This document shows, in pieces, positions 17,850 to 27,275 of a stretch of 64,000 nucleotides of DNA. The notes below the pieces were generated by a model. The model had not been told where the DNA came from. It saw only the letters and a program-made list of their open reading frames with translations, and ran no database searches. Numbering within the stretch: the stretch's first letter is position 1; each line of letters starts with the position of its first letter. A program made the translations under genes and the position numbers. Source of the stretch: Ferruginibacter sp. (lineage in GTDB: Bacteria > Bacteroidota > Bacteroidia > Chitinophagales > Chitinophagaceae); the NCBI GenBank assembly GCA_025963635.1, contig JAOQAK010000052.1, forward strand, positions 1 through 64,000, given 5' to 3'.

Positions 17850-18803
17850 ATGCAATCATTGATAACCGGCATTCATCATGTAACCGCATTGGTGAGCGAT
17901 GCACAAAGAAATATAGATTTCTATACCGGTATACTCGGATTAAGGCTGGTAAAGAAAACGGTTAATTTCGATGCACCGGAAGTATATCATTTTTATTATG
18001 GAGATGAAGACGGAAATCCCGGAAGTATCCTCACGTTTTTTCCTTACAATGGATTGGTGAGTGGACGGCACGGCAAAGGGATGTTAAATACCACTGCTTT
18101 TTCCGTTCCACTTAATTCTCTTAATTACTGGATGGAAAGATTAAAACAGTATAACATTTCCTACAAGCAACCCAAAGAACGCTTCGAAGATGAAGTTGTG
18201 ATCTATTTTGAAGATGAAGACGGGCTTGGGCTCGAACTGGTATTTAATGATAACGACAAAAGAGCCGGTTTTTCACGTGGTCCTGTGCCGCCTGGGCATT
18301 CTATTAAGGGAATAAATAATGTGGAAATATGGGAAGAAGGGTATGAGCGCACGGCAGGTTTGCTTACCGAACAACTGGATCACCGCCTTATTGCAGAAAA
18401 AGGCAACAGGTTCCGGTTTGCAGCGAATGATCATCCCGGCAACTATGTTGACATTATTTGTTCGCCAGACAGCCTGAAAGGACTTCCGGGAAGCGGTATG
18501 GTGCATCATCTTGCGTTTAGCACGCCAGATGAAGCATCGCAAAACGAAGTAAGACTAAAGATTGTTAAAAGAATGCTGAACCCAACACCTGTACTCGACA
18601 GGAACTATTTTACCTCCATTTATTTTCGTGAACCCGGTGGCGTTTTATTTGAAGTTGCTACTGCCGGACCGGGATTTGCCATTGATGAAGCAAAAGAACA
18701 CTTGGGTGAAGCATTAAAATTGCCGGAAAGATATGAAGAAGAAAGGGCCCAATTAGAGATGAAACTTCCACCGGTAATTGTTAATACCAATCATTACACA
18801 TAA
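17850..18803 (+). CDS. Ring-cleaving dioxygenase-like protein (two VOC modules)
   Basis: A 317-residue protein with two vicinal-oxygen-chelate modules, roughly residues 5-150 and 155-290. ITGIHHVTALVSDAQRNIDFYTGILGLRLVKKTVNFD is the standard start of the MhqO-type family. Metal ligands are probably His8-9, the His in GMVHHLAF and the Glu in VLFEVAT. Members are annotated as ring-cleaving dioxygenases linked to hydroquinone tolerance. The FMN-dependent reductase gene 230 bp downstream fits a quinone-detoxification theme, though this is inference. Confidence 0.85.
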   Translation: MQSLITGIHHVTALVSDAQRNIDFYTGILGLRLVKKTVNFDAPEVYHFYYGDEDGNPGSILTFFPYNGLVSGRHGKGMLNTTAFSVPLNSLNYWMERLKQYNISYKQPKERFEDEVVIYFEDEDGLGLELVFNDNDKRAGFSRGPVPPGHSIKGINNVEIWEEGYERTAGLLTEQLDHRLIAEKGNRFRFAANDHPGNYVDIICSPDSLKGLPGSGMVHHLAFSTPDEASQNEVRLKIVKRMLNPTPVLDRNYFTSIYFREPGGVLFEVATAGPGFAIDEAKEHLGEALKLPERYEEERAQLEMKLPPVIVNTNHYT

Positions 18804-19032
18804 GGACGAAATTCATTTTCACCAGTTTTTATTGCTCCTCCCTGCCTGTGGTTTCTGTTAACAATCCACCAGGGGATTTCTCCCGTCTACTACCCGGCTA
18901 CTTTTTTATTGAGGTAGTTTTGTCGTATTCAACTAATTTTATGCGTAATAAATCCAAATCCGGCACTCTTTGTGGCGTGGTTTAGGGTTGCTTAATTGAG
19001 CACTTTGGGTTGATGTAAATCTTATTTTAAAT

Positions 19033-19608
19033 ATGTTTAGTCTTAAAATTATTATTGCCAGCACAAGGCCTGGCAGAAAGGGGCCATCGATCGGCGCCTG
19101 GATACATGAAGTGGCAAAGCAGCATGGTGCATTTGAAGTAACGCTTTTAGATCTCGCGATTATAAATCTTCCTTTTTTTGATGAACCATTTCATCCCCGG
19201 TTGCAAAAGTACCAGCACGAGCATACAAAGAACTGGAGTACGGTCATCGATAATGCAGACGCGTTTATCATAGTTACACCCGAATACAACTTTGGCTATA
19301 CTGCGCCCCTGAAAAATGCGCTCGACTTCCTCTACAACGAATGGAACTATAAACCCATAGCTTTTGTGAGTTATGGAGGTGTCGCCGGCGGAACAAGATG
19401 TGTGCAAATGCTTAAGCAAGTGGTAACGGCGCAAAAGATGATGCCCGTTACAGAAGCTGTCCAAATTCCGTTTTTTACAACACACTTTAACGAACACGAT
19501 GTATTTGTCGCAAATGAAGGCATCCAAAAATCGGCAGAAGTGATGCTTGCGGAACTGGAAAAATGGGCCGGTCCGTTAAAAACCATGCGGGTAAAAAATA
19601 AATATTGA
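19033..19608 (+). CDS. NADPH-dependent FMN reductase (flavodoxin-like)
   Basis: A 191-residue flavodoxin-fold enzyme. The FMN phosphate loop is ASTRPGRKGPSIGAWI, and the flavin/NADPH-binding region is TPEYNFGYTAPLKNALDFLYNEW, followed by FVSYGGVAGG. Family members reduce FMN, quinones, azo dyes or chromate with NAD(P)H. Length is normal. It sits between a VOC dioxygenase-like gene and the pentose phosphate cluster, which would supply NADPH. Confidence 0.92.
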   Translation: MFSLKIIIASTRPGRKGPSIGAWIHEVAKQHGAFEVTLLDLAIINLPFFDEPFHPRLQKYQHEHTKNWSTVIDNADAFIIVTPEYNFGYTAPLKNALDFLYNEWNYKPIAFVSYGGVAGGTRCVQMLKQVVTAQKMMPVTEAVQIPFFTTHFNEHDVFVANEGIQKSAEVMLAELEKWAGPLKTMRVKNKY

Positions 19609-19711
19609 TTGCAGTTATTTCATTATTTATAACCTTCATTCTTCTCTCAACATCCCAATTAAACAGGAAGAGACAGAACGACTCAAAAGAGATCACATTT
19701 AAAAGACAAGT

Positions 19712-20455
19712 ATGCATTCAGCGCTAGGTAACAAAATTCTTTCCATCGATATCGGGGGATCCCATATCAAAGCGACCATTTTAAATGCATACGGAGAACT
19801 GCAAATCGGCTTTGAAACAGTAGATACTCCAATTTTACCGGGTCCAAAGAAATTAATTGCCGCCATCAGAGACATTGTACATCGGTTTCCCGAATATGAT
19901 AAATTATCCATAGGCTTCCCGGGCTATGTGAAAGAAGGAGTGGTGTACACCGCCCCAAGTCTTGCACCTAAGAAATGGGGTGGCATTAACCTGCGGCAGA
20001 TGTTATGCGACGAATTCGACTGCCCCGTCGCAGTAGTGAATGATGCAGATATGCAGGGTTTAGGAATCATTAGCGGTGTTGGATTTGAAATGCTGATCAC
20101 CCTCGGCACGGGCCTGGGTTCGGCAATATTTTTGAACGGAGCGCTGATGCCCCATCTTGAGCTCTCTCAACATCCCATTGAAGACAATATCATTTACGAT
20201 AAATACATTGGTAAAAAAGCTTTGGAGAAAGAAGGAGAAGTAAAATGGAACATGAGATTACAAAAGGTTTTATTAGTTTTGAAAACTGTTTTCAATTATG
20301 ACCATTTGTACATCGGTGGCGGAAATTCCCGTAAAATAAATATTCCACTGGATAATAATATTACACTGGTTTCAAATGAGGATGGAATAAAAGGCGGTGC
20401 TAAATTATGGCAGGCGAACCGGGAAATACAATTGCAATTGACCGGACAAAAATAA
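19712..20455 (+). CDS. ROK family kinase, polyphosphate glucokinase-like
   Basis: A 247-residue ROK kinase. ILSIDIGGSHIKATILN is the phosphate-1 motif, VVNDADMQGLG carries the catalytic Asp, and LITLGTGLGSAIFLNGAL is phosphate-2. The compact length and the LELSQHPIED segment resemble polyphosphate glucokinases, which phosphorylate glucose using polyphosphate or ATP. It heads the pentose phosphate set, where it would supply glucose-6-phosphate for zwf. It lacks the zinc-binding CxCGxxGC motif of classical ROK kinases, as expected for the PPGK type. Confidence 0.85.
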   Translation: MHSALGNKILSIDIGGSHIKATILNAYGELQIGFETVDTPILPGPKKLIAAIRDIVHRFPEYDKLSIGFPGYVKEGVVYTAPSLAPKKWGGINLRQMLCDEFDCPVAVVNDADMQGLGIISGVGFEMLITLGTGLGSAIFLNGALMPHLELSQHPIEDNIIYDKYIGKKALEKEGEVKWNMRLQKVLLVLKTVFNYDHLYIGGGNSRKINIPLDNNITLVSNEDGIKGGAKLWQANREIQLQLTGQK

Positions 20456-20597
20456 GCCCTGGAAGAGGATAGTTATATTGCAACCTTTCAATTATGAAAG
20501 TAGCCGGGCGCATAACGACGGTAATTTCTTTTTGCAGGTTCAGCAAACGGTTAGGATTAATTTAAAAACTGATTAAATCAAAATAGAAAAATAGAAA

Positions 20598-22610
20598 ATG
20601 GATACAAATTCAAATGACATTGAACAGCTGGGGATTAATACCGCCAGGGTATTATCAATTGATGGAGTGCAAAAAGCAAATTCGGGCCACCCGGGTCTGC
20701 CAATGGGCGCTGCTCCCATGGCACATGCGTTATGGGCTCACCAAATGCGTTACAATCCTAAAAATCCTTCATGGGCGAACCGCGATCGGTTTATCTTATC
20801 TGCTGGTCATGGTTGTATGTTACAGTATAGTTACCTCTATCTTACCGGCTATAATTGTTCTCTCGATGATTTGAAAAATTTCAGGCAGCTGAACAGCAAA
20901 ACACCCGGTCACCCAGAATACGGCCTGCTTGATGGAATCGAAATAACAACTGGCCCGCTCGGACAGGGATTTGCAAACGGTGTAGGCTTTGCAATTGCAG
21001 AACAGCATCTTGCAGCCCGTTTCAACCGCCCGGGTTATCCTTTGTTTAATTATTCAATTTATGCTATTTGCAGCGACGGCGATATGATGGAAGGCGTGTC
21101 TTCGGAGGCCGCATCGCTTGCGGGGCATTTAAAACTCGGCAACCTCATCTATCTCTACGACGACAATCATATTTCCATTGAAGGCGATACAGCATTAACT
21201 TTTGATGAAGATGTAGCCAAACGTTTTGAAGCATACGGCTGGCATGTACAGGTGGTGCCCGATGGAAATGATGTAAAAGCAATTTTAACCGCCCTGGAAA
21301 ATGCCAAAGCAGAAACCACCCGGCCATCATTGATCAAAGTACGCACTCATATTGGCTTTGGTAGTCCTAATAAAGTAGATACCGCCAGCGCACATGGTTC
21401 ACCCTTAGGTGCTGATGAAATAAAACTGGTGAAACAAGGTTTTGGATTTGATCCCGAAAAGTCCTTCGATGTTGCAGCGGAAGCACTGGACTATTATAGA
21501 AAAGCTGGTCAAAAGGGTGTTGAACTGGAGTATCTGTGGAACGAATTATTCGCTTCTTACAAACTACAATACCCTGAGCTTGCTGCCGAATTTGAGCAGG
21601 AAAGCAAAGGTATTTTACCCGAAACATGGAAAGATAAACTGCCTGTGTTTGAAACAGTGAAAGGCGGAATCGCCACCCGTAAGGCATCCGGAAAAGTTTT
21701 GAATGCAATTGCAGCAAGCTTACCAGGACTCATTGGAGGTTCAGCGGATCTATCTCCTTCAACGGATACTACGCTCGACAAGTATGATTCCTTTTCTGCC
21801 AACAACAGGGGCGGCCGCAACTTCCATTTTGGTATCCGCGAACATGCTATGGGATCAGTTTTAAATGGTATGGCCATTTCCAAAAGTATCATCCCTTACG
21901 GCGCTACTTTTCTCATCTTTTCAGAATACATGCGTCCACCCATACGGCTTGCAGCGATTATGAAAATACGTGCCATCTTCATATTTACGCACGATAGTAT
22001 TGGGCTGGGAGAAGATGGTACTACCCACCAGCCGATTGAACAATTGATTTCCCTCAGATCTATTCCAAATCTCATTGTAATCCGCCCCGCCGATGCCAAC
22101 GAAACCGCACAGGCATGGAGGGTTGCCATTGAACATAAAACCGGGCCGGTAGTGATTGTACTTACCCGCCAAAATCTGCCGGTGATCGATCAGCAACAAT
22201 TTACAAAAGCAACCGAACTCGAAAAAGGCGCCTATATTTTAGCCGATAGCGAAAAAGAACCGGACGTGATTTTGATGGGTTCCGGCTCTGAAGTTACTTT
22301 ACTATTGCAGGCCCGTGATGCGCTTGCTGCAGAATCCATAGCAGCAAGGGTAGTAAGCATGCCCTCATGGGAATTGTTTGATAAACAAGACGCGGCATAT
22401 AAAGAAAAAGTATTTCCAAAAGCCACCAGGAAACGGTTGGCTGTGGAAGCAGGCTCCACCCTCGGTTGGCAAAAATATACCACCGACGAAGGTGATACCA
22501 TTGGAATGACCGGTTTTGGTGAATCCGCTCCAGCTGAAGAACTATTCAAACTATTTGGCTTTACGGTTGAAAATGTAGTGTCACGTGCCAAAGCCCTGAT
22601 CAATAGATAA
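20598..22610 (+). CDS. tkt: Transketolase
   Basis: A 670-residue TPP enzyme of the non-oxidative pentose phosphate pathway. Motifs: [18 protein letters not shown] near residue 28, TPP/Mg motif [13 protein letters not shown] with the closing N of YDDN near residue 185, the active-site [18 protein letters not shown] near residue 475, and FGIREHAMG with the cofactor-activating Glu. All three domains (PP, Pyr, C-terminal) are complete. It is followed by a long hairpin and then rpiB. Confidence 0.97.
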   Translation: MDTNSNDIEQLGINTARVLSIDGVQKANSGHPGLPMGAAPMAHALWAHQMRYNPKNPSWANRDRFILSAGHGCMLQYSYLYLTGYNCSLDDLKNFRQLNSKTPGHPEYGLLDGIEITTGPLGQGFANGVGFAIAEQHLAARFNRPGYPLFNYSIYAICSDGDMMEGVSSEAASLAGHLKLGNLIYLYDDNHISIEGDTALTFDEDVAKRFEAYGWHVQVVPDGNDVKAILTALENAKAETTRPSLIKVRTHIGFGSPNKVDTASAHGSPLGADEIKLVKQGFGFDPEKSFDVAAEALDYYRKAGQKGVELEYLWNELFASYKLQYPELAAEFEQESKGILPETWKDKLPVFETVKGGIATRKASGKVLNAIAASLPGLIGGSADLSPSTDTTLDKYDSFSANNRGGRNFHFGIREHAMGSVLNGMAISKSIIPYGATFLIFSEYMRPPIRLAAIMKIRAIFIFTHDSIGLGEDGTTHQPIEQLISLRSIPNLIVIRPADANETAQAWRVAIEHKTGPVVIVLTRQNLPVIDQQQFTKATELEKGAYILADSEKEPDVILMGSGSEVTLLLQARDALAAESIAARVVSMPSWELFDKQDAAYKEKVFPKATRKRLAVEAGSTLGWQKYTTDEGDTIGMTGFGESAPAEELFKLFGFTVENVVSRAKALINR

Positions 22611-22643
22611 TCATTTTATTTTAAAAACTCTGCTCTGAAAGCT

Positions 22644-22675
22644 GTTCGAACCTGGGATTAAACCCGGGTTCGAAC
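22644..22675. repeat. Palindromic hairpin in the tkt-rpiB spacer
   Basis: GTTCGAACCTGGG pairs with CCCGGGTTCGAAC through 13 positions (one G-U) around a 6-base ATTAAA loop, 34 bp after the tkt stop. There is no T-tract, so it is unlikely to be an intrinsic terminator. It may stabilise the tkt mRNA end or be a dispersed palindrome. The remainder of the 326-bp spacer (22676-22936) contains no gene. Confidence 0.6.
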
Positions 22676-22936
22676 GCCTCAGCTGCCATAAAAAACTGAA
22701 GTTGATCCACCGGCGGCGGACGCCAATGTCGTTGCCATGGAAAGGGAAGATGGTAAACAAAACTTGATGAATACGGTTTTCAGGTTGAATGTTTAAACAA
22801 TACGGCGCCACAAAGGTTATTGTCACAGATTGATTTTTTGGGATTAATTCAACGTATTGGTGACGATGATACAGTCAATTGTTTTTAGTTGTGTAATTCA
22901 TGTTTGAAATAGTAATTATTGTAAATAAATGACATT

Positions 22937-23380
22937 ATGAAAATAGGAATTGCAGCTGATCATGGCGGTTTCGAATTAAAACAAAAACTGCATAGTTACC
23001 TGTTAACACAGGGCCACGATGTGATTGATTTTGGCGCCACTGAATTGAATAGCGCCGACGATTACCCCGATTTTGTAGTTCCCCTGGCCAGGGCGGTTGC
23101 CGCTAAAGAAGTGGAACGCGGCATTGCTGTTTGCGGAAGCGGTGTGGGCGCCTCTGTAGCTGCCAACAAAATAAATGGCGCCAGGGCCGCATTGATCAAT
23201 GATCATTTTTCGGCACACCAGGGAGTAGAAGATGATGACCTGAATATTCTTTGTCTTGGCGGCCGGGTGGCAGGCAATATGCTGGCGCAGGAACTGGTGC
23301 AAAGTTTCCTCGCGGCACGGTTTACAGCAGAAGAAAGGCATCTTCGCCGGTTAAAAAAGGTTCAGCAACTTGAAAAATAA
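22937..23380 (+). CDS. rpiB: Ribose-5-phosphate isomerase B
   Basis: A 147-residue RpiB/LacAB-family isomerase interconverting ribose-5-P and ribulose-5-P. MKIGIAADHGGFELK is the N-terminal signature. AVCGSGVGASVAANK carries the catalytic Cys and anion-binding loop, and the conserved histidines appear in ADHGG and NDHFSAHQG. EERHLRRLKKV gives the C-terminal arginines. It lies 14 bp before tal, in the same operon. Confidence 0.96.
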   Translation: MKIGIAADHGGFELKQKLHSYLLTQGHDVIDFGATELNSADDYPDFVVPLARAVAAKEVERGIAVCGSGVGASVAANKINGARAALINDHFSAHQGVEDDDLNILCLGGRVAGNMLAQELVQSFLAARFTAEERHLRRLKKVQQLEK

Positions 23381-23394
23381 ATAAAAAGAAAAAC

Positions 23395-24495
23395 ATGGAA
23401 AAAAATAACGTAAAGAAGATACATGATTTTGGACAAAGCATCTGGCTCGATTTTATTGACCGGAAAATTATGGACAGTGGCGAATTAAAAAAGCTGATTG
23501 ATGAAGATGGAATACGGGGCATTACCTCCAACCCGGCTATTTTTGAAAAAGCCATCAGCAGCAGCGATGATTATAAGGATGACATCGCGAAACTAACTGA
23601 GAAAGAGATCACCAATGAAGCGATTTTTTATGGTGTGGCCATTGAAGATATTAAACGGGCTGCCGATATGTTAAAGCCATTGTACGATGATTCCGAAGGA
23701 ACGGATGGATTTGTAAGTCTTGAAGTATCGCCTCACCTGGCAAGAAATACAGAAGGCACGGCCCAACAGGCATTTGAACTATGGAAAACAGTGCGGAAAG
23801 AAAATGTGATGATCAAAATACCCGGCACCGCAGAAGGCTTAACTGCCATCAGGAGGGCTACCCGTGAAGGCATCAATATCAATGTTACCCTGCTGTTTGG
23901 GCTACACCGTTACGAGGAAGTTACCGATGCATATATCTCCGGACTGGAAGACCGTTTGAAAAATAACCAACCTATTGATCATGTCGCTTCCGTGGCGAGC
24001 TTTTTCCTAAGCAGGATTGACGTATTGGTTGATCCCATGCTGGAAGAAAAAGGGTTAAAGGATTTAAAAGGCGAAGTAGCGATCGCATCCGCTAAAAAAG
24101 CCTATGAAATATACCTGCGGGTTTTTAGCAGTGACCGTTTTAAGAAGTTGGCAGACAAGGGCGCCAAACCACAAAGATTGTTATGGGCAAGTACCGGCAG
24201 TAAGGATCCCGCTTTTTCAGATGTGAAATATGTAGAGGCTTTGATTGGCCCCGACACCGTGAACACTGTTCCTATGGAAACGATTGATGCGTTCAGGGAT
24301 CATGGCATTGCCGCCAACACACTCCAAACCAACCTGGAACACGCCACAGAAGTACTGGAGAAAATAAAGAAAGCCGGCATTAATATCGATAAAATCACAC
24401 AACAACTGGAAGACGAAGGCATCGAGAAGTTCAACAAGCCCTACGATAAATTACTGGAAGCGATAGAAAATCAAAAGAAGAAAGTTAAAGAATAG
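23395..24495 (+). CDS. tal: Transaldolase
   Basis: A 366-residue transaldolase of the long bacterial subtype also found in cyanobacteria and actinobacteria. IWLDFIDRKIM, GITSNPAIFEKAI, the Schiff-base lysine in VMIKIPGTAEGL and the LLFGLHRYEEVTDAYISGLE segment are all present. It transfers dihydroxyacetone between sugar phosphates in the non-oxidative pentose phosphate pathway. It starts 14 bp after rpiB and ends 2 bp before a HAD gene, so the three are likely translated from one message. Confidence 0.96.
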   Translation: MEKNNVKKIHDFGQSIWLDFIDRKIMDSGELKKLIDEDGIRGITSNPAIFEKAISSSDDYKDDIAKLTEKEITNEAIFYGVAIEDIKRAADMLKPLYDDSEGTDGFVSLEVSPHLARNTEGTAQQAFELWKTVRKENVMIKIPGTAEGLTAIRRATREGININVTLLFGLHRYEEVTDAYISGLEDRLKNNQPIDHVASVASFFLSRIDVLVDPMLEEKGLKDLKGEVAIASAKKAYEIYLRVFSSDRFKKLADKGAKPQRLLWASTGSKDPAFSDVKYVEALIGPDTVNTVPMETIDAFRDHGIAANTLQTNLEHATEVLEKIKKAGINIDKITQQLEDEGIEKFNKPYDKLLEAIENQKKKVKE

Positions 24496-24497
24496 CG

Positions 24498-25106
24498 ATG
24501 GAAAAAACCGATATGAAGATCCTGTTCATGGATGTTGGCGGCGTTTTATTATCTAACGGGTGGCCACACGAATCGAGGATCGCCGCAGCAAAAGGGTTCA
24601 ACATCGATTACGAAGAATTCAATCGCCTGCATGAATTTATTTTCAATGTATTCGAGATCGGGAATCTCACCCTGGAAGAATACCTTGATACCGTAATCTT
24701 TAACCAGCCGCGGGAGTTTACAAAAGAAGATTTCAAATCTTTCATGTACGCCCAATCTGTTGAACTGCCGGGGATGTTGCAGTGGATCATTGAATGGAAA
24801 AACGCGGGCTGCGGCTTCAGGATCATCTCTATAAACAACGAGCCGAAGGAACTGAATGATTATCGTATCAAAAAGTTTAAGCTGCATCGTTGTTATGATG
24901 CCTTCATTTCTTCCTGCGAAGTGGGCATGCGCAAACCCGATCCGCGAATCTTCAAACTCGCCATGGGCGTGGCGCAGGCGGCTCCCGAACAATGCTACTA
25001 CTTTGACGACCGCCCGATGTTGGTGGATGCAGCGGCCAGGCTGGGCATACATGCCTTTCATCACCAGGGTTTTGAGTCAAGCAAAAGCATCATCGAAAAT
25101 TTGTAG
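24498..25106 (+). CDS. HAD family hydrolase (epoxide hydrolase N-terminal-like type)
   Basis: A 202-residue HAD-superfamily protein. Motif I is ILFMDVGGVLLSNGW, in which the second Asp is replaced by Gly. Motif II is IISINNEPKEL, motif III is the Lys in GMRKPDPRIF, and motif IV is CYYFDDRPMLVDAA. The helical cap places it with HAD-IA-like enzymes. The DxG variant resembles non-phosphatase members such as dehalogenases, so catalysis should not be assumed. It lies 2 bp after tal and may start at 24498 or at the internal ATG 24513. Confidence 0.85.
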   Translation: MEKTDMKILFMDVGGVLLSNGWPHESRIAAAKGFNIDYEEFNRLHEFIFNVFEIGNLTLEEYLDTVIFNQPREFTKEDFKSFMYAQSVELPGMLQWIIEWKNAGCGFRIISINNEPKELNDYRIKKFKLHRCYDAFISSCEVGMRKPDPRIFKLAMGVAQAAPEQCYYFDDRPMLVDAAARLGIHAFHHQGFESSKSIIENL

Positions 25107-25156
25107 AAAGAAAGAAAATACCCGCGAATTAGAAGCCATGTTATCTTTTTATAATT

Positions 25157-25233
25157 GCCACGAATGCACGAATATCCATGAAGATTTTTAATTTAATTTG
25201 ATTCTATTCGTGCAGATTCGTGTAATTAGTGGC
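25157..25233. repeat. Imperfect inverted repeat (CACGAAT type)
   Basis: GCCACGAATGCACGAAT at the left pairs with ATTCGTGCAGATTCGTG ... AGTGGC at the right, giving a roughly 77-bp palindromic unit downstream of the HAD gene. The 12-mer ATTCGTGTAATT inside it (25216-25227) recurs twice at 48257-48268 and 48280-48291, so this is a dispersed intergenic element. There is no T-tract or gene. Confidence 0.65.
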
Positions 25234-25297
25234 GTTAAAAAATTTACCTGGCAATTACAAAATTATTTTCAAAGGGCTTCTTTGTTAAAGTAGATTG

Positions 25298-25355
25298 ATT
25301 TTGGTTACCAGCAATGGTTTTTCATGGCAGCGGCATTGGCGTCGCACTATTGAAC
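25298..25355 (-). repeat. Dispersed repeat family 1, copy in HAD-gnd spacer
   Basis: On the minus strand this reads TTCAATAGTGCGACGCCAAT, then ATGAAAAACC, then TGCTGGTAACC and AAAAT. The AGTGCGACGCC core is shared with copies at 27084, 40709 and 47963. The distal half matches the divergent copy at 15200-15255. It occupies the gene-free spacer before gnd. Confidence 0.75.
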
Positions 25356-25439
25356 ATTTGTTTTTCATGGCATCTTTGCCCACAATATATTAATTATTAC
25401 AGCTTCGTCTTAAGCGCTCATCTTTAAAAAATATTGAAT

Positions 25440-26852
25440 ATGGAGGAAACAACGCATTCATTTGGCATGATCGGCCTCGGTACCATGGGCCGCAGTCTTT
25501 TACTGAATATGGCCGATCATAATTTTAATGTGGCGGGGTATGATAAGGATGCGGAGAAAGTAAAGCTTCTCCAAACCGAAGGCGAAGGTAAACCGGTGAA
25601 AGCATTTGCTGATTTGAAAGAGTTTATTCAAAGTTTGCAGAAGCCACGCTCGGTAATGATGCTGGTGCCTGCCGGCAAAATTGTTGACAGTGTTATTGAA
25701 GACCTGGTCCCCTTGCTTGACAAGGGCGATCTTATCATCGACGGTGGTAATTCGCATTTTACCGATACCAACAGGCGGGTGGTTTACCTGGATGAAAAAG
25801 GACTGAACTTTTTTGGAATGGGTGTTTCTGGTGGAGAAGAAGGCGCCCGCAAAGGGCCGAGCATGATGCCGGGAGGTAATAAAGATGCCTACCAGCATGT
25901 GAAATATATTTTTGAAGCCATCGCCGCCAAAGTAAATGGGGAGCCTTGTGTAACCTATATCGGTCCGGGTGCTGCGGGCCATTTTGTAAAGATGGTGCAC
26001 AATGGCATCGAATACGGTCTGATGCAACTGATCTCAGAAACTTACGAGCTATTAAAAAAGGGTTTAAAGCTTGATAGTGATGCCATCCAAAAAGTATTTG
26101 AACGGTGGAACGAAGGAAGGTTGCAATCCTTTTTGATAGAGATCACCAAAGATATTTTTAAATTTAAAAAGCCCGGAGCAGACCATCTGCTGGTAGATGA
26201 TATAAAGGATGAGGCCCGCGCAAAAGGAACGGGCAAATGGACTTCGCAGGTAGCCATGGACCTGGAGCTGCCGGCCACCGTTATAGATACTGCTGTTTCT
26301 ATGAGGGACTTATCTAAGTACAAATCCCTCCGCATGCAGCTGTCGGCTTCTTTCGGGCAGGATACCGTGGACCTGGCGGTTGACAATAAAGAAGCATACC
26401 TGGTGCGCTTAGAACAGGCATTTTATTTTTCCATGATCATCGCTTATGCGCAGGGCATGCACCTGCTATCGAAGGCATCGGCCGAATACAAATACGAACT
26501 GAACCTGGCAGAAATTGCAAAGATCTGGCGGGGTGGTTGTATTATCCGCTCCACTTTCCTCGAAGACATTTATAAGGCTTATTCAAAAGACAATAATCTC
26601 CAGCACCTTTTATTGGATGCCGATGTGCAGTCGCTTGTAAACGGGGCGCTCGCAGGTGCACGTTCCGTGGTTGCCGGCGCTATCACAGCGGGTGTTGCTA
26701 CCCCGGCTTATGCTGCAGCAATCAGTTATTTCGACACTATCCGCAGTGGTAATATGCCGAGCAACCTGATACAGGCGCAACGGGATTATTTCGGTGCCCA
26801 CACCTACGAGTTAAGGGGGCAGGAGGGATTTTTTCATACGGAATGGTACTAA
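25440..26852 (+). CDS. gnd: 6-phosphogluconate dehydrogenase, decarboxylating
   Basis: A 470-residue dehydrogenase that oxidises 6-phosphogluconate to ribulose-5-P with NADP. GLGTMGRSLLLNMADHNFNVAGYDKD is the Rossmann cofactor motif. GVSGGEEGARKGPSMMPGG is the substrate-binding signature. FVKMVHNGIEYGLMQL carries the catalytic Lys, and the C-terminal tail is complete. The open frame begins at a TTG at 25434, but the ATG at 25440 is preferred. It is part of the oxidative pentose phosphate set with zwf and pgl. Confidence 0.97.
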   Translation: MEETTHSFGMIGLGTMGRSLLLNMADHNFNVAGYDKDAEKVKLLQTEGEGKPVKAFADLKEFIQSLQKPRSVMMLVPAGKIVDSVIEDLVPLLDKGDLIIDGGNSHFTDTNRRVVYLDEKGLNFFGMGVSGGEEGARKGPSMMPGGNKDAYQHVKYIFEAIAAKVNGEPCVTYIGPGAAGHFVKMVHNGIEYGLMQLISETYELLKKGLKLDSDAIQKVFERWNEGRLQSFLIEITKDIFKFKKPGADHLLVDDIKDEARAKGTGKWTSQVAMDLELPATVIDTAVSMRDLSKYKSLRMQLSASFGQDTVDLAVDNKEAYLVRLEQAFYFSMIIAYAQGMHLLSKASAEYKYELNLAEIAKIWRGGCIIRSTFLEDIYKAYSKDNNLQHLLLDADVQSLVNGALAGARSVVAGAITAGVATPAYAAAISYFDTIRSGNMPSNLIQAQRDYFGAHTYELRGQEGFFHTEWY

Positions 26853-26861
26853 ACATCTCAA

Positions 26862-27267
26862 ATGTCTGATTTCTGATTTTTTGATTTCTGATTTTTTTGG
26901 TTTGCTACTGTATTCGCAAACTATACTAAGATTTCTGATTTCTTTTGATAGGGATAGCTATTTTTTATAAGCATGTTTCTGACATCTTCGTTAACTACTG
27001 TATAAGAATAAGATTCGTTAATTTTACCATTTCTAACCTGGCGAAAATGAATCGTTTTTCGAGTTGCTCAATAGCAATAAAATGTACAAGAGTGCGACGC
27101 CAATGCGGCTATATAGTAGCACTTAAGTTTGGCCATAAAGTATTATCCACCTTTTGCATTCCTGTGAATGCCCATTAGCATTTTAAACCCTGGTTCACGA
27201 AGTCATAATTATATCATATTGTTAATGCTATAAAAAATCAGACATCAAAAAATCAGACATCAGACAT
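26862..27267. mobile_element. MITE-like element with ~36-bp terminal inverted repeats
   Basis: The gnd-zwf spacer is flanked by near-complementary arms. The left arm (26862-26897) begins ATGTCTGATTTCTGATTTTT and the right arm (27232-27267) is, read in reverse, ATGTCTGATGTCTGATTTTT, with the same pattern continuing in both. Differences are mostly G/T. The arms are themselves TCTGAT-rich tandem sequence, so slippage of a simple repeat is an alternative. No transposase lies inside, and the core carries a copy of repeat family 1. Confidence 0.5.
27084..27134 (+). repeat. Dispersed repeat family 1, copy in gnd-zwf spacer
   Basis: It begins with the 18-nt core GTACAAGAGTGCGACGCC, then AATGCGGCT, ATAGTAGCACTT and TTGGCC. 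The core is identical to those at 40709-40726 and 47963-47980. It lies inside the inverted-repeat-bounded element between gnd and zwf. Confidence 0.8.
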
Positions 27268-27275
27268 ATCAATTT

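Noticed and set aside
22644..22675. GGGTTCGAAC resembling a tRNA T-arm
   Set aside because: It is half of a palindrome; no acceptor, D or anticodon stems can be formed around it.
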